From Lachnospiraceae bacterium (lineage in GTDB: Bacteria > Bacillota > Clostridia > Lachnospirales > Lachnospiraceae), in contig FUZG01000004.1 in NCBI GenBank assembly GCA_900168235.1, forward strand, positions 248,001 to 312,000: DNA of 64,000 nt, given 5' to 3'. Below the pieces are notes generated by a model that saw only the letters and a program-made list of their open reading frames with translations, ran no database searches and was not told the origin of the DNA. Within the stretch, counting starts at the first letter, position 1; each line of letters starts with the position of its first letter. This document shows positions 25,694-35,486 of the stretch, in pieces. A program made the position numbers and the translations under genes.

Positions 25694-26433
25694 CTGCGTC
25701 TCCTCACCTTTCTGAAGTAATACTTAAAGAACCAGCGGATATTCATGAAAATAAGACTGAAAAATCTCTCAATACTGGCTTTTTTCTGAATAGCTGCCCA
25801 GGCTTCGCTTATTGGTGTCTTAGCTTCTCTCCACCGCTCAAAAAGCTCTTTTCCGTCCTTCGGAGGACACTCCTCAAGATTCATAAAAAACTCTCTCTGA
25901 ACAATAGGTACCCTAAATCCCTTTGGAAGTATCTTCCGTACTTCTTTTTCTATGACCACTGCCACCGGATCATTCTTCTCGCCGGGATCTATGAGGAAAT
26001 TCAGGACTATCTGCTCTGAAGCATGTTTTACCCTGAAATTATCTTCGATAAGCACGCATTTTCTTATTTCCTCAGGATACGAATCAACCAGCAGTCCTAT
26101 GTGGAACATCTGATCCGAAGACTTAATTCGGTACTCTATATCAAGATCTGCCTTTTTCTTAAAAATATGCGAAAAGGGTTCACCTGTATTCCAGGCAAAT
26201 ACAGAGGCAACCTTATTCTCATATAGGAACATACTTTTATAATCCCTGCAGTTTCCGAGATCATGAAAGACTTTTACAAATTCTTTCACATACCTGCCGC
26301 TGTAGACATTGAGGATCACGGATTTTTTCTCCCTGTCCTCAATATCTACGGCGCGGTATGCCACATAATCCTCGGATTCTTTGAGAGTACATTCGATTTT
26401 GTATTTACTCTGTATCAGCTCTGCTCCACTCAT
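25690..26433 (-). CDS. Kinase N-lobe-like protein, probably inactive, with basic tail
   Basis: A 247-residue protein. Its first 85 residues resemble the N-lobe of a Ser/Thr kinase: KYKIECTLKESEDYVAYRAVD (glycine-rich-loop region without the glycines), then SVILNVYSG where VAIKVL is expected, so the ATP-binding lysine is asparagine, and SVFAWNTGEPFSHIF resembling the hinge. The HRD and DFG motifs of a C-lobe are absent; the rest is unlike a kinase and ends in a hydrophobic/aromatic stretch and the tail KVRRRR. I infer a pseudokinase-type adaptor, possibly at the membrane with the cyclase-like protein whose gene overlaps it. The kinase resemblance is moderate. Confidence 0.5.
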   Translation of the reverse strand: MSGAELIQSKYKIECTLKESEDYVAYRAVDIEDREKKSVILNVYSGRYVKEFVKVFHDLGNCRDYKSMFLYENKVASVFAWNTGEPFSHIFKKKADLDIEYRIKSSDQMFHIGLLVDSYPEEIRKCVLIEDNFRVKHASEQIVLNFLIDPGEKNDPVAVVIEKEVRKILPKGFRVPIVQREFFMNLEECPPKDGKELFERWREAKTPISEAWAAIQKKASIERFFSLIFMNIRWFFKYYFRKVRRRR

Positions 26434-26449
26434 ATACTCTGTCCTAGTG

Positions 26450-28213
26450 TTACTCTATGATCACATATGCAGATGCCTTTACCTCAGGATCTGCGGTAGA
26501 CTGTGCCAGAATCTCATAAGTTCCGGGTTTCTCCGGTGCTTTGTAAACACCGTTCTGATCGATAACTCCGCCGTTTTCATCCACAACAGAGAACTCAACT
26601 GTCTTGTCATCCGTTCCTTCAACTATTGCTCTGAAATGCAGTCTGTCTCCGGCAGATATCCTTGTAACTTCCGGCATGAGCTTTATCTCAGGCTTTGATC
26701 TGTTAATGATCCTGTCTGTATCACGCTCAGGCTTCTGTGCAAAATAATGTACCTTTAATCTGTTTCCATCCACTGTATCATGGAGCCATACACCGATCTT
26801 CATTGTTCCGCGCTCAGGATAAACTATGACGCCTGTCTCAACCCAAGGCGGATCTACAGTGGAATTTTTGGACTTAAACACTTCCTTATTTCCGATGAGA
26901 AGCGCTTTATTACCGTTGTCATCAAATTCCACGGAAAGCCTAACATCCACTGCTCCGGGCCCTAAGCCATGAGGGATCTCATCCGAGAAAAATCTGGAAT
27001 TTACCTTTATTCCCCCCGGCATCTCCAGATCCACAACGCCGTGGCTTATCGCGTAATCATACTGTTCGGGAGACGGGATTCCGAAGTCAAAATTCAGCTT
27101 CCCTGTTCCCGGATTGTAGGATGCTCTCACATCAGGTTTCTGCCAGTAGTCAAGCTGCCGGACACTGGTCTTTACTTCCATCTGCTGGCCGGAAGCCCCT
27201 GCTTTTACGGCCTCTTTCCGTATCTTCTGTCCGAAAGGCAGGTCTGTCAGCGTATTGATAAAAACATTTCCCGTAGAATGGATGAGCTCTATCTTTGAAA
27301 GATAGATAGGGATCTCTTTTTCTCTTATATGCTCTGCTAAGTTATCCCTCTTTCTCCTCACTTCCTCCAGCTCATTCACTGTATTTACGACCATGAGCAA
27401 TGCCGGGATCTCTATATAGTTCTTGTAGTGCCGCATACCTATCTCCAGATTCAGCTCCACATTTCCGCTGAAGAGGTTATCCGAGAGAGTCGTTACACCA
27501 CGGACCGCTATCGGGAAATCCGACATAAGGCACTGTCTCTTTTCTGATGAATCCTGTGAATACTCGAGGACGATCTTTCCATCCTCCGTAAATTCACTTT
27601 CACCTGCCAGGGTGAAATGAATGGGAGGAGTGTTGTAATCCTTTATTATCAGGAAATGAGCGCTTATCTCATCTCCCGCAACCGCCAGATCATCAACTGC
27701 AAAAAGGATAGTCAAATGTTTTTCGTTATAGATCGTATGTACATTTTTATACCCTTCTGACTTAAGGATCTCTGCATAATCAGGAGTCTCCGCCGTAAGG
27801 AAAAGCTTATAGGTTTCCTTCGTCATATTGAACTGGCTGTTTTCCTGATTTCCCGTATTAACTGCATTAACAGGCTTTGTCTCTTTCTCTGCATAGCTGA
27901 TGCAGAGCCACGCATCATCAGAGTCCTTTAAGCCTTTTGATCCTTCGATCATGTCAAGCTTTCTTATCAGAGCTTCTTCCACAATGATCTCACGCCCGCT
28001 GTAATCAAGAGCAAGTCCGCTCTCGATAAGTAGTGTGGAATCATCACTCGCGCTGACCCCCAGTCCGAATACGATACCGGAGCCGTTCATGGCAAGGTTT
28101 ATAAGACGATGCTTATTTCTGGAATAATTCTGTTCTGCCTCAAAATCACGGACAGTCAGAAGCTTGCCATAAAAATATCTGTTTCTCTCAATAGGAAAAA
28201 AATCATTAGCCAT
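26450..28213 (-). CDS. Large tail/baseplate-associated protein with Ig-like end
   Basis: A 587-residue protein. Its start, RNRYFYGKLLTVRDFEAEQ, followed by RNKHRLINLAMNGSGIVFGLGV, is a signature I know from baseplate-region proteins of eCIS-type loci in many bacteria; the middle is beta-rich, and the last 85 residues look like an Ig-like/BIG2 domain (FRAIVEGTDDKTVEFSVVD ... GTYEILAQSTADPEVKA). Such proteins probably decorate the baseplate. It could play the part of the missing fibre, but has no coiled fibre repeats. The gene overlaps the P2-I-like gene by eight bases. Confidence 0.7.
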   Translation of the reverse strand: MANDFFPIERNRYFYGKLLTVRDFEAEQNYSRNKHRLINLAMNGSGIVFGLGVSASDDSTLLIESGLALDYSGREIIVEEALIRKLDMIEGSKGLKDSDDAWLCISYAEKETKPVNAVNTGNQENSQFNMTKETYKLFLTAETPDYAEILKSEGYKNVHTIYNEKHLTILFAVDDLAVAGDEISAHFLIIKDYNTPPIHFTLAGESEFTEDGKIVLEYSQDSSEKRQCLMSDFPIAVRGVTTLSDNLFSGNVELNLEIGMRHYKNYIEIPALLMVVNTVNELEEVRRKRDNLAEHIREKEIPIYLSKIELIHSTGNVFINTLTDLPFGQKIRKEAVKAGASGQQMEVKTSVRQLDYWQKPDVRASYNPGTGKLNFDFGIPSPEQYDYAISHGVVDLEMPGGIKVNSRFFSDEIPHGLGPGAVDVRLSVEFDDNGNKALLIGNKEVFKSKNSTVDPPWVETGVIVYPERGTMKIGVWLHDTVDGNRLKVHYFAQKPERDTDRIINRSKPEIKLMPEVTRISAGDRLHFRAIVEGTDDKTVEFSVVDENGGVIDQNGVYKAPEKPGTYEILAQSTADPEVKASAYVIIE

Positions 28214-29306
28214 CGCTGCCGTCTCCTCCGATCACGTTATCAAACTGAATCGCTGTATTTTCGTCTATCCTTACTGCTGTGTAGTCGCCTACCATGGAAT
28301 TAACTCCGAGGTAGGAGTGCCAGTCGAGCTGTATTCCTTTTTTCAAAACTACGAGTTCCATCTTTCGCCCCGCAGGGATGAGATTTTTCATATTCCTGAT
28401 AAAGTATTCCTTGTCATCCCGGCTCTCAAAAGTGTCCTCCGGAAGCAGAATGAAAAACCTGTAGGGATCATCTCCGTAAAGAGCTTCATAGACTTCCGAG
28501 TCAGGACAATCCGGTGCTTTTGGATCTACATCAAAGTGCTCAATTAAAAGCGCATCCTTTCCGGTCAGTCTCTTTACCGAATTCAGTATTCCTTCCCGCG
28601 TGTACATTTTTTCGTAATTATTAAACGCGTTTCTGATCCAGTCCCTTATCCTGTCATCTGTGTAGCGGTTACCCGTGATGCAAAGCCACTCTGAAAGCAT
28701 CATGAGGTTATCCATGTCACCGGTATTTACATCAAACTGGCACGGCAGTTCATTTATGGTCTTTTCCAGATCAAGGAACATGCTGTTATAAACCGATAAA
28801 AATCTCTTCGTGAACCCGCTCTTACGGTAAATCGCCGGGAGATAATCCGTCATATGATCACCGTCTGTGCTGAGCGCCAGTTCATAGAGCACAGGTGCCG
28901 CAGTTCCGCCTGCCGAAAATTCAAACCCGAGCTTCAGGTATCTTCCGCTTTTTCCGAGCAGACAGTCCGTAGCTCTTGGTATCGGAAGACCTGCCATTTC
29001 ATAAAGCTTCCGCCTGATCCTCTCATCAGTGTCCTTCATGTCGAAGTCGATTTCTTCTTTATCCCCGTCCCAGGCAAAAGCATAAACACTGACTGCCGTG
29101 TTGTCGGTAAATTCTCCTTTTAATACCAGCCTGTCCCAGACAAATCCGGTCTCACCGCTGTCTATCACAGGAAGTACGAGAAACGCTGATCTTGTTTCAC
29201 GGATATTCAGTTTCAAAGAGTCTCCTTTTTCCAGAAACCCTTTTGATCCACAGCATTTCCAGTCTTCTGCCCGACAGAAATGCAGCTGTTTCTGTTTTCC
29301 GCCCAT
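28206..29306 (-). CDS. P2 gpI-like phage tail/baseplate protein
   Basis: A 366-residue protein of the tail protein I (TIGR02242-like) group. The first 130 residues form a beta domain; from about 150, HMTDYLPAIYRKSGFTKRFLSVYNSMFLDLEKTINELP and the following WLCITGNRYTDDRIRDWIRNAF are the family core found in baseplate wedge proteins of contractile systems (Afp/Pvc12-13 region). It connects baseplate J proteins to the periphery. It follows the second baseplate J gene, the same order as in phage P2 (J then I). Confidence 0.85.
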   Translation of the reverse strand: MGGKQKQLHFCRAEDWKCCGSKGFLEKGDSLKLNIRETRSAFLVLPVIDSGETGFVWDRLVLKGEFTDNTAVSVYAFAWDGDKEEIDFDMKDTDERIRRKLYEMAGLPIPRATDCLLGKSGRYLKLGFEFSAGGTAAPVLYELALSTDGDHMTDYLPAIYRKSGFTKRFLSVYNSMFLDLEKTINELPCQFDVNTGDMDNLMMLSEWLCITGNRYTDDRIRDWIRNAFNNYEKMYTREGILNSVKRLTGKDALLIEHFDVDPKAPDCPDSEVYEALYGDDPYRFFILLPEDTFESRDDKEYFIRNMKNLIPAGRKMELVVLKKGIQLDWHSYLGVNSMVGDYTAVRIDENTAIQFDNVIGGDGSDG

Positions 29307-29313
29307 TTGCTAT

Positions 29314-31347
29314 CTATCTCCCTGTAACCCTTAGTTTCCTTAAATAAGCGATCGCATCCTTCGGAATGACCAGATCTCCGTAAGCGTTCCGCGCACATTC
29401 CGGAGAAGGTGAAGAGATATAGATATGTCTTGCATTCATGACTCCCCTTATCTCCGTTACTGCGCTTTCGATATCCATAAGTGCTATCAGATCACCTATG
29501 CTCCTGCGTCCTCCGGTGCGAAGGACTTCCTGTATACGGTTCCTTACTTCTTTATCCGTTATATCCTCATCAGCCATGATCTCCAGGCTGATATCCACGG
29601 GTATATATAAAGGTCCCGTAACCCTTACCATAGTTCCCACGGTCCTTCTGTCATCTATGTTTTTCTTTACCGCATTTAAGAACCGCTTGTCAGGCTGCGG
29701 CCTCTGTACATCCGAATCAGGAACTACGACCACCGTCACTACAGGATATCTGCTGTTCCTCGTGGGTTCCATTCTGTCAAAGCCCGGAACCGCATGGGCA
29801 TCAGCAACCCTGAGTCCGGGTGTTTCCTTAGCCGCCCTTTCATAATCTTCAACAGTTGTACATTTTTTTGTATGATTCATGCGATACCTGAACCGCATCA
29901 TGGCATCCTCTATCGTCTCTCTGTTCCGTCCGCCGGATGCCTCATCGTTATCTACCTGCTGGAGGTTTTCACTGAAATACAGTCCTGCATTCTTCGGAAC
30001 ATTTCCTCCCGCACACTCTGAAAGTGCGATTTCTGCGACAAATATCGCATTTTCTCCTGCAGGTACTATAGCTCCCCTTTCGCCGTCACCAAATATGATC
30101 CGTTCATGATCCCTGTCATAGATAAATACCCTTGAACGGCTGTCGCAGGAATGGAAATCATTTACTTCACGCCATTCCTCCTGCGCAACAGAGCCATCAG
30201 GCTCCCGTGTGTCGCATATCAGAATAAAATGATCACGAACGGGCATTTTTCCATTTAATTCGAGCTGCAGTTCCTGTCCCGGCATCCCTGTTGAATCAAA
30301 AAACAGGTCGTGAAAATGTATGGGATCAGTCATGCATACCATGAGATTTTCACCATCGTCCTGTACTGCGTCCGATGTATTGACAATCAATTCCCGAAGC
30401 CACTCGTTGCCGCTGTCATGGTTTGTTGCCTCTATCTGCTTCCATCCAACCTCCGTCCGTATAAATACCGTGGGTTCACCTACAAGAGCCAGTGCATCAT
30501 CAAACACCACTTTGTACTCTGTGTCGTTAGGTGCCACAAATTTACGGATGTCAGACATTGTTTCTTTCTGAACAGCCTTGTAGTGACCAACCTCGATCTT
30601 TCTGATTATGACTTCTTCTTCACAACCGGGGTCCTTAAGCGTCCCGATTATGTGCTTACCGTCAAGCTTGAATGCTATCCGTCCGCTTTTTGAAAGCGAA
30701 TTTGTTTCATCATAGATCACAGGATTATCTGCCATGCTTTCCGAGTACCATTCGATGATCCTCGGAGGCTCTGTCCCATTTTCCAACGGATTTCTCGGAG
30801 TCCTGCTGTGTTCGGATATTTCAAACCAGACAGAAACAACATCATCCTGTGTATTAAACTGCATTACGAGCTCTGTCTCATTTTTCCCTTCAAACCTGAA
30901 AGGACTGATTCCCGCGCCTTCGTTTAAGAGTGGTCTCACATCTACAGCCCGTCGTCCGTCTATGATATGGATACCTGTGATCTCCGGTATTTCGTCAGGT
31001 ATCTTTTCCGCAAGTTCAAAGACTATTCCTTCCTTTGTCTCAAGCTTTGTAAGCGCCGGATAATCTCTCTCCGGATCCTCTGTGATGAGGAGCATACACT
31101 CGGCAGCTTTTTCCGGTAACAGATAGGTTCCTGTAAGAGCCAGCAGTCTCTCTGCGATCTCATCACTAAAGAAATTCAGATGATACTGCTGCATTTCCTT
31201 ATACCATGCAAAGAGATCCACAAGCGTGATGCCGGGATCGGACAAGTTAAAATTTGTCCAGTTTCCGGACAGCCCGGGGATTCTTGATACAGCATGCGCC
31301 GTAATCTCTTCAAATGTCTGATTATCCAGATTTTTTGACTGAATCAT
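29314..31347 (-). CDS. Baseplate J-like protein 2
   Basis: A 677-residue baseplate wedge protein of the eCIS 'putative baseplate assembly' group. The N terminus DNQTFEEITAHAVSRIPGLSGNWTNFNLSDPGITLVDLF and the segment WYKEMQQYHLNFFSDEI are typical (Afp12/Pvc12-like); the core has IIFGDGERGAIVPAGEN and, later, the gpJ-like RRSIGDLIALMDIESAVTEIRGV. (Sequences here are quoted in short pieces.) It would pair with the larger J-like protein encoded just before it to form the wedges that open on contraction. Spacing of 12 bases on one side, seven on the other. Confidence 0.88.
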   Translation of the reverse strand: MIQSKNLDNQTFEEITAHAVSRIPGLSGNWTNFNLSDPGITLVDLFAWYKEMQQYHLNFFSDEIAERLLALTGTYLLPEKAAECMLLITEDPERDYPALTKLETKEGIVFELAEKIPDEIPEITGIHIIDGRRAVDVRPLLNEGAGISPFRFEGKNETELVMQFNTQDDVVSVWFEISEHSRTPRNPLENGTEPPRIIEWYSESMADNPVIYDETNSLSKSGRIAFKLDGKHIIGTLKDPGCEEEVIIRKIEVGHYKAVQKETMSDIRKFVAPNDTEYKVVFDDALALVGEPTVFIRTEVGWKQIEATNHDSGNEWLRELIVNTSDAVQDDGENLMVCMTDPIHFHDLFFDSTGMPGQELQLELNGKMPVRDHFILICDTREPDGSVAQEEWREVNDFHSCDSRSRVFIYDRDHERIIFGDGERGAIVPAGENAIFVAEIALSECAGGNVPKNAGLYFSENLQQVDNDEASGGRNRETIEDAMMRFRYRMNHTKKCTTVEDYERAAKETPGLRVADAHAVPGFDRMEPTRNSRYPVVTVVVVPDSDVQRPQPDKRFLNAVKKNIDDRRTVGTMVRVTGPLYIPVDISLEIMADEDITDKEVRNRIQEVLRTGGRRSIGDLIALMDIESAVTEIRGVMNARHIYISSPSPECARNAYGDLVIPKDAIAYLRKLRVTGR

Positions 31348-31359
31348 GGCTCTTACCTT

Positions 31360-34287
31360 TTACATCAAATCTATGATCACCCTGTGCTCACCGCTTTTCA
31401 CAGTGACAAAAGGAAATTCAGTATCAGAATCAACAGGTGTCAGTATCTTTCTTCCATTTTCATACAGAACACCTTCCAGTATCACTTTCCTCACGGACCT
31501 GATACCAGGAATACTCTTTAATACCGTATAAACTTCACTGATCTTTATCTGATCGCCGATCTCACGTGAAGCCCACCTGTCATTGATAAGGCTCCGGACT
31601 GCGTTCTGTATCTCCTGCTGGGCTGCTGCCGCTGCGTCAGGTGATGACAGAAGTACTTCGATATCCGCAGTGACTTCCATTTCAGATGACGGGCGCACAC
31701 TCAGCAATCCTGAAGTTAAAAGCGTGCAGTCACATCGTTTTTCCAGAAACTTCTTTACATGAACACAGAGTTCTTTATCCGTACGCTCATTTCCGCCCGT
31801 CCTGCCGGTTATTACTACGGTTATATGCCCCGCTGCCGCATGGCCTGATTCATCCAGGCCGTCAAAACTCTTTACGTGCGCAACATTTCCGAAGTTCTCG
31901 TATATGAGCTGGTCGAAATCCGTGATGCCGATAGCCCTGTTCTGATGCCTTATCCTGTACCTGCCAAAACGCTCTATCCGTTCCCTTCCGATCCTTCCTG
32001 TACCGCCATTCATAGCAGTAATGTTTTTTACATCAGCTATACGTGCAACAGGGATCAGAAAGTCCTGAATGGCACCGGCATCGGCATTTCCGTCATCTCC
32101 ACCGCCGTAGGTATATGAAACTCTTATATTTTCAAAACCTTCCGGAACTATCTTTCCATACCGCCCATCCCCAAAAGTAATGACTCCGGTATAGGGATCC
32201 AGATAATAAACCCTGTCTTCGCTGTCAGCCGTATCACTTTCCCTTATCCGCTTCCAGCGTATCCAGTAAAGTATCTCTCCGTCCTCATTTTCTTCTGTAT
32301 GGATATCTTCTGGACATTCCTTCTCAAGCTGGCTTATGGTCTCGGATTTTATGCCCTTTGTTTCATTTATCCATACATCCGTATGAATTACCGGTGTGTT
32401 AAGCAGCTGTATCTTCCGCTTTTCAGCGTAGGACTCAGCCGTAAAAAATTCATCCTCCGCGTGCTGCCTCTGAACTGCCTTCGTCACATTAAACGAGATA
32501 GATCTCATATACGGCGCCGGGATATTTTCCTTTATCGGATTAAAGCCTGCGCTGATCCTGAGCCAGTACCCTTCCTTTCCGAAAAATCTTCCTATCTTGG
32601 AAGTACGGTTAAAGAAGAGAAATACCGGGCCCGAATGAAGGAGATTCGCCGTGTCATCCACAACGTGAACAGGATCAAACCTCTTCCCGGTCCAGAGCTC
32701 AAACTTTATTTTTCCCTTTGCACCTGAATGGCTGTCCATGTCAAACATCATTGAAAAGGGCATGCCTGACAAGGGTCTGTTAAATCTCATGTACATCGCA
32801 GGAATTTCATCCTGCATATCCTTATAGACCGTAAATGCAAGCTGGCTCACACCGTCCCATTCCCGTGTCTCGCTCTCTTCTGCATTGTTCACGGCTTCCA
32901 GTCTGGATACTGTCCGCTCTCCGGAATATGCCCATTCAAGATCTACGTTTTTTACAAAAGGAAGGAGCCACCGCGGCATGGTACTGTAGGCATTTTCCAC
33001 GCTCACGACTCTTGCACGGATAAAGAATCCGCTAACCGCATTGACTTCTGTTTCCACAATGTCTTCCGGCACTTTGAAATTTAGTATCAGCGCTTCGTCC
33101 GACTGTCCGGAAAAGGGATTTACCGATCCTTTTGTATTGAGCACATGCCATCCGATTCCGTTGTAATACTCCCAGATGACTTCGCTTACATACACATCAT
33201 CAGGTTCCGGCCTGACCACGGCTTTTTTATCAATGACATTTTCACCGTAGGTATACTGCGGAGTACTCTGGTCATAGTCGGAATAAGTAATGATGGACAG
33301 GTCAAAACTCACTGCAACTTCTGCGCCGCGCTTAGTGAGCACATCATCCGACCTGATGTAAAACTCTTCATAAGGCGCCGGGATACGTCCGAAGCAGTAC
33401 CCGCCTTTTTCTCTGTTAATGCTGAATTCTCCGGCATAAAGACCGTCTGCGTGGATCCTTTCTGTTGAGTGCCCGCTTATCATGAGACCCCGTATACGGA
33501 GCTCCGTATCATGATCCAGAAACTCACACTCCACATATCTGTCCCCGTTTTCATCAGGAACCAGCTCACCTTTGTCTTTATGAAGGATTATCCGTCCTAA
33601 ACCCACTGATACATTCTTAAATTCGTGAGTTCCGTCTGTACCCTGCCAGCTCCAGCGGACTTTTTCAGCGTCGCTCATCCTCTGCAGAATGTCATTTTTT
33701 AAAAACTCCGATTCTGCCAGCGGATTGATCTCTATATCAGCTTTTCCTTTTAACTGTAAAAGACTGTTTTCTGATATTCTGAATAAATGTTTCTGGAGAT
33801 TTTCATGACTCCCCTTTGAAAGAAATCTTTCAGGCTTCTCAAAATCCAGTTTTTCTATACGCTGTTCACCGGGATCTACGTAGTAGATATCCTCTGCTTC
33901 ATTTGATGCGGCGTCTATCGGCTGGACAGTTTCATAAACGATATTCTGCTCACCCCGTGAGACATACAACAGAGAATTTTCAGGAACCCGGACCATATCA
34001 GTTATACTCTTATCTACAGAAAATTGTACCAGTCCTTCTGCGGCAGCGGGTTCTGCCTCCTCAACCCCGAGGATATTCAGGAATTCATCATAAAAGCGTT
34101 CCGGCGTCTCATTTAAGCGCTCGATGATGCCTGCATACATTTCCGCAAATATCTCTGACAGAACAGCAGCCGGATCATCCGGATCCCCTTCCTCATATCT
34201 CCACTCCGGAACATAGGATGCCGCCAGATCCTTCACCTGCTTCAGAACATCTTCTTTTTTTCTTTCATCCACAAGCACATGCTTCAT
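31360..34287 (-). CDS. Baseplate J-like protein 1 (large)
   Basis: A 975-residue baseplate wedge protein (Afp11/Pvc11-like). The start holds YVPEWRYEEGDPDDPAAVLSEIF, typical for the eCIS J-like group; VITFGDGRYGKIVPEG and, near the C terminus, the gpJ core INDRWASREIGDQIKISEVYTVLKS are seen. The length is large, as in other eCIS loci, because of inserted beta domains in the middle. It overlaps the gp25 gene by four bases (ATGA), and the gp25-J-J-I order is the classical baseplate module. Confidence 0.9.
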   Translation of the reverse strand: MKHVLVDERKKEDVLKQVKDLAASYVPEWRYEEGDPDDPAAVLSEIFAEMYAGIIERLNETPERFYDEFLNILGVEEAEPAAAEGLVQFSVDKSITDMVRVPENSLLYVSRGEQNIVYETVQPIDAASNEAEDIYYVDPGEQRIEKLDFEKPERFLSKGSHENLQKHLFRISENSLLQLKGKADIEINPLAESEFLKNDILQRMSDAEKVRWSWQGTDGTHEFKNVSVGLGRIILHKDKGELVPDENGDRYVECEFLDHDTELRIRGLMISGHSTERIHADGLYAGEFSINREKGGYCFGRIPAPYEEFYIRSDDVLTKRGAEVAVSFDLSIITYSDYDQSTPQYTYGENVIDKKAVVRPEPDDVYVSEVIWEYYNGIGWHVLNTKGSVNPFSGQSDEALILNFKVPEDIVETEVNAVSGFFIRARVVSVENAYSTMPRWLLPFVKNVDLEWAYSGERTVSRLEAVNNAEESETREWDGVSQLAFTVYKDMQDEIPAMYMRFNRPLSGMPFSMMFDMDSHSGAKGKIKFELWTGKRFDPVHVVDDTANLLHSGPVFLFFNRTSKIGRFFGKEGYWLRISAGFNPIKENIPAPYMRSISFNVTKAVQRQHAEDEFFTAESYAEKRKIQLLNTPVIHTDVWINETKGIKSETISQLEKECPEDIHTEENEDGEILYWIRWKRIRESDTADSEDRVYYLDPYTGVITFGDGRYGKIVPEGFENIRVSYTYGGGDDGNADAGAIQDFLIPVARIADVKNITAMNGGTGRIGRERIERFGRYRIRHQNRAIGITDFDQLIYENFGNVAHVKSFDGLDESGHAAAGHITVVITGRTGGNERTDKELCVHVKKFLEKRCDCTLLTSGLLSVRPSSEMEVTADIEVLLSSPDAAAAAQQEIQNAVRSLINDRWASREIGDQIKISEVYTVLKSIPGIRSVRKVILEGVLYENGRKILTPVDSDTEFPFVTVKSGEHRVIIDLM

Positions 34288-34685
34288 GTCATTTCCTCAT
34301 CGAGATAGAAAGGATAAACCTGGTTATATCTGTTATTCGTACTACGTACGGTATAGCTCACGCTTATTTTCAGAGCACCCTCTATTCCTGTTTCCGTGCA
34401 GTCCACCGTAACATCGGTAATTCGGGGTTCATCAAGTAAAAGCTGCCTTGAAAGCTCGTATGAAATAGTTTCTTTTTCGGTATAGCTTGTCGGAGTAAAT
34501 ACAAAATCCGCAGTGGTCGCTCCGAAATCAGGACGCATCACTCTTTCTCCGCGATAGGTGGACAAAATGATACCGATAGATTCTCTGATATTGTCTTCCA
34601 TATCCGAAACAGCCATTTTTCCCGTTCTCGGGTCGATCTGAAGCGGAAATTTCCATCCGCTTCCCAAAAAATCCCGTGCGCCCAT
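34284..34685 (-). CDS. GPW/gp25 family baseplate protein
   Basis: A 133-residue T4 gp25-like protein (Afp9/Pvc9). The core NIRESIGIILSTYRGERVMRPDFGA contains the EPR/ERVMRP motif that starts sheath assembly in T4; the remainder (YELSRQLLLDEPRITDVTVDC) is normal. It sits at the junction of baseplate and sheath and acts as the seed for sheath polymerisation. The gene lies eight bases after the spike gene and overlaps baseplate J. Confidence 0.92.
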   Translation of the reverse strand: MGARDFLGSGWKFPLQIDPRTGKMAVSDMEDNIRESIGIILSTYRGERVMRPDFGATTADFVFTPTSYTEKETISYELSRQLLLDEPRITDVTVDCTETGIEGALKISVSYTVRSTNNRYNQVYPFYLDEEMT

Positions 34686-34693
34686 TTGTCACC

Positions 34694-35482
34694 TCAATTA
34701 ATATTAACTCCCGCCGGACCTTTGAGATCCGCGCTGGCACCCTTCAAGGTAAGCTTTCCGCTTGCCTTTACCGTGGCTGATGCACCATTAAGCTCCAGGT
34801 CACCTGTCGCTTTACCCTTTATACTTCCGCCTTTTACGGAAACGTCACCCTTTGCTTCAAGGGATGCCTTTCCGCCGGATTCCAGAGTGAACTTTGTATT
34901 TCCCGCTGCCATGGTGAGCTTTTTCTCAGCCTTTATCTCGATCTCACCTTCTTTTAACTTCAGGGTGATCGTGTTCTTCTTTTTCTTATCCTGAACGACA
35001 ACCTGCTCTTTCTCATCATCTATCTCAAGGCTGGTGCCCTTCGGAGTTTTTACTTCTACCTTTTGCTTCTCTTTTTCTTCGTGAATATGTATTTCCGTGC
35101 CGGTTGGTGTCTTGAAACTGTACTCTGTATTTTTTCCATCCTTAATGGTGTAAGGAGCCGGAGTCTTCTGATCCCACACACCGCCTATCACATAGGGACA
35201 GTGCATGTCACCGTCAAGGTAGCCTATCAGCACCAGGTCATCCACGCAGGGAAATAGAAACGTTCCCGCGCTTTTTCCGGACAGGGGCTGTATCACATCA
35301 CACCACTCTGTTTCGAGCACCGTCTTGTCATCATCAGCGGCCACAGGTTTACAAAGGACTCTGTTTTTGTTTTCAGGATCCTTTATATTCGTCACTCTGG
35401 CGAGAGTGAGGCCCAGGCGCTGTGTCCGTCTCTGTATATCATCAAACTGGCTTAGTTCGCTGTCGTAAAAATCAAATGGCAC
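34694..35482 (-). CDS. gp5/VgrG-type spike protein (OB fold plus beta-helix)
   Basis: A 262-residue central spike. After a short helix comes a gp5-like OB domain (LGLTLARVTNIKDPENKNRVLCK ... FPCVDDLVLIGYLDGDMHCPYVIG, with the conserved GD/P-Y-VIGG element), then a repetitive valine/lysine/glutamate tail of short alternating strands (VEVKTPKGTSLEIDDEKEQV, SLEAKGDVSVKGGSIKGK) that would wind into a triple beta-helix needle. In Afp8 and VgrG this is fused to the gp27 part; here the two are separate genes five bases apart. The tip is expected to be closed by the DUF4280 PAAR-like protein. Confidence 0.9.
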   Translation of the reverse strand: MPFDFYDSELSQFDDIQRRTQRLGLTLARVTNIKDPENKNRVLCKPVAADDDKTVLETEWCDVIQPLSGKSAGTFLFPCVDDLVLIGYLDGDMHCPYVIGGVWDQKTPAPYTIKDGKNTEYSFKTPTGTEIHIHEEKEKQKVEVKTPKGTSLEIDDEKEQVVVQDKKKKNTITLKLKEGEIEIKAEKKLTMAAGNTKFTLESGGKASLEAKGDVSVKGGSIKGKATGDLELNGASATVKASGKLTLKGASADLKGPAGVNIN

Positions 35483-35486
35483 GGTT

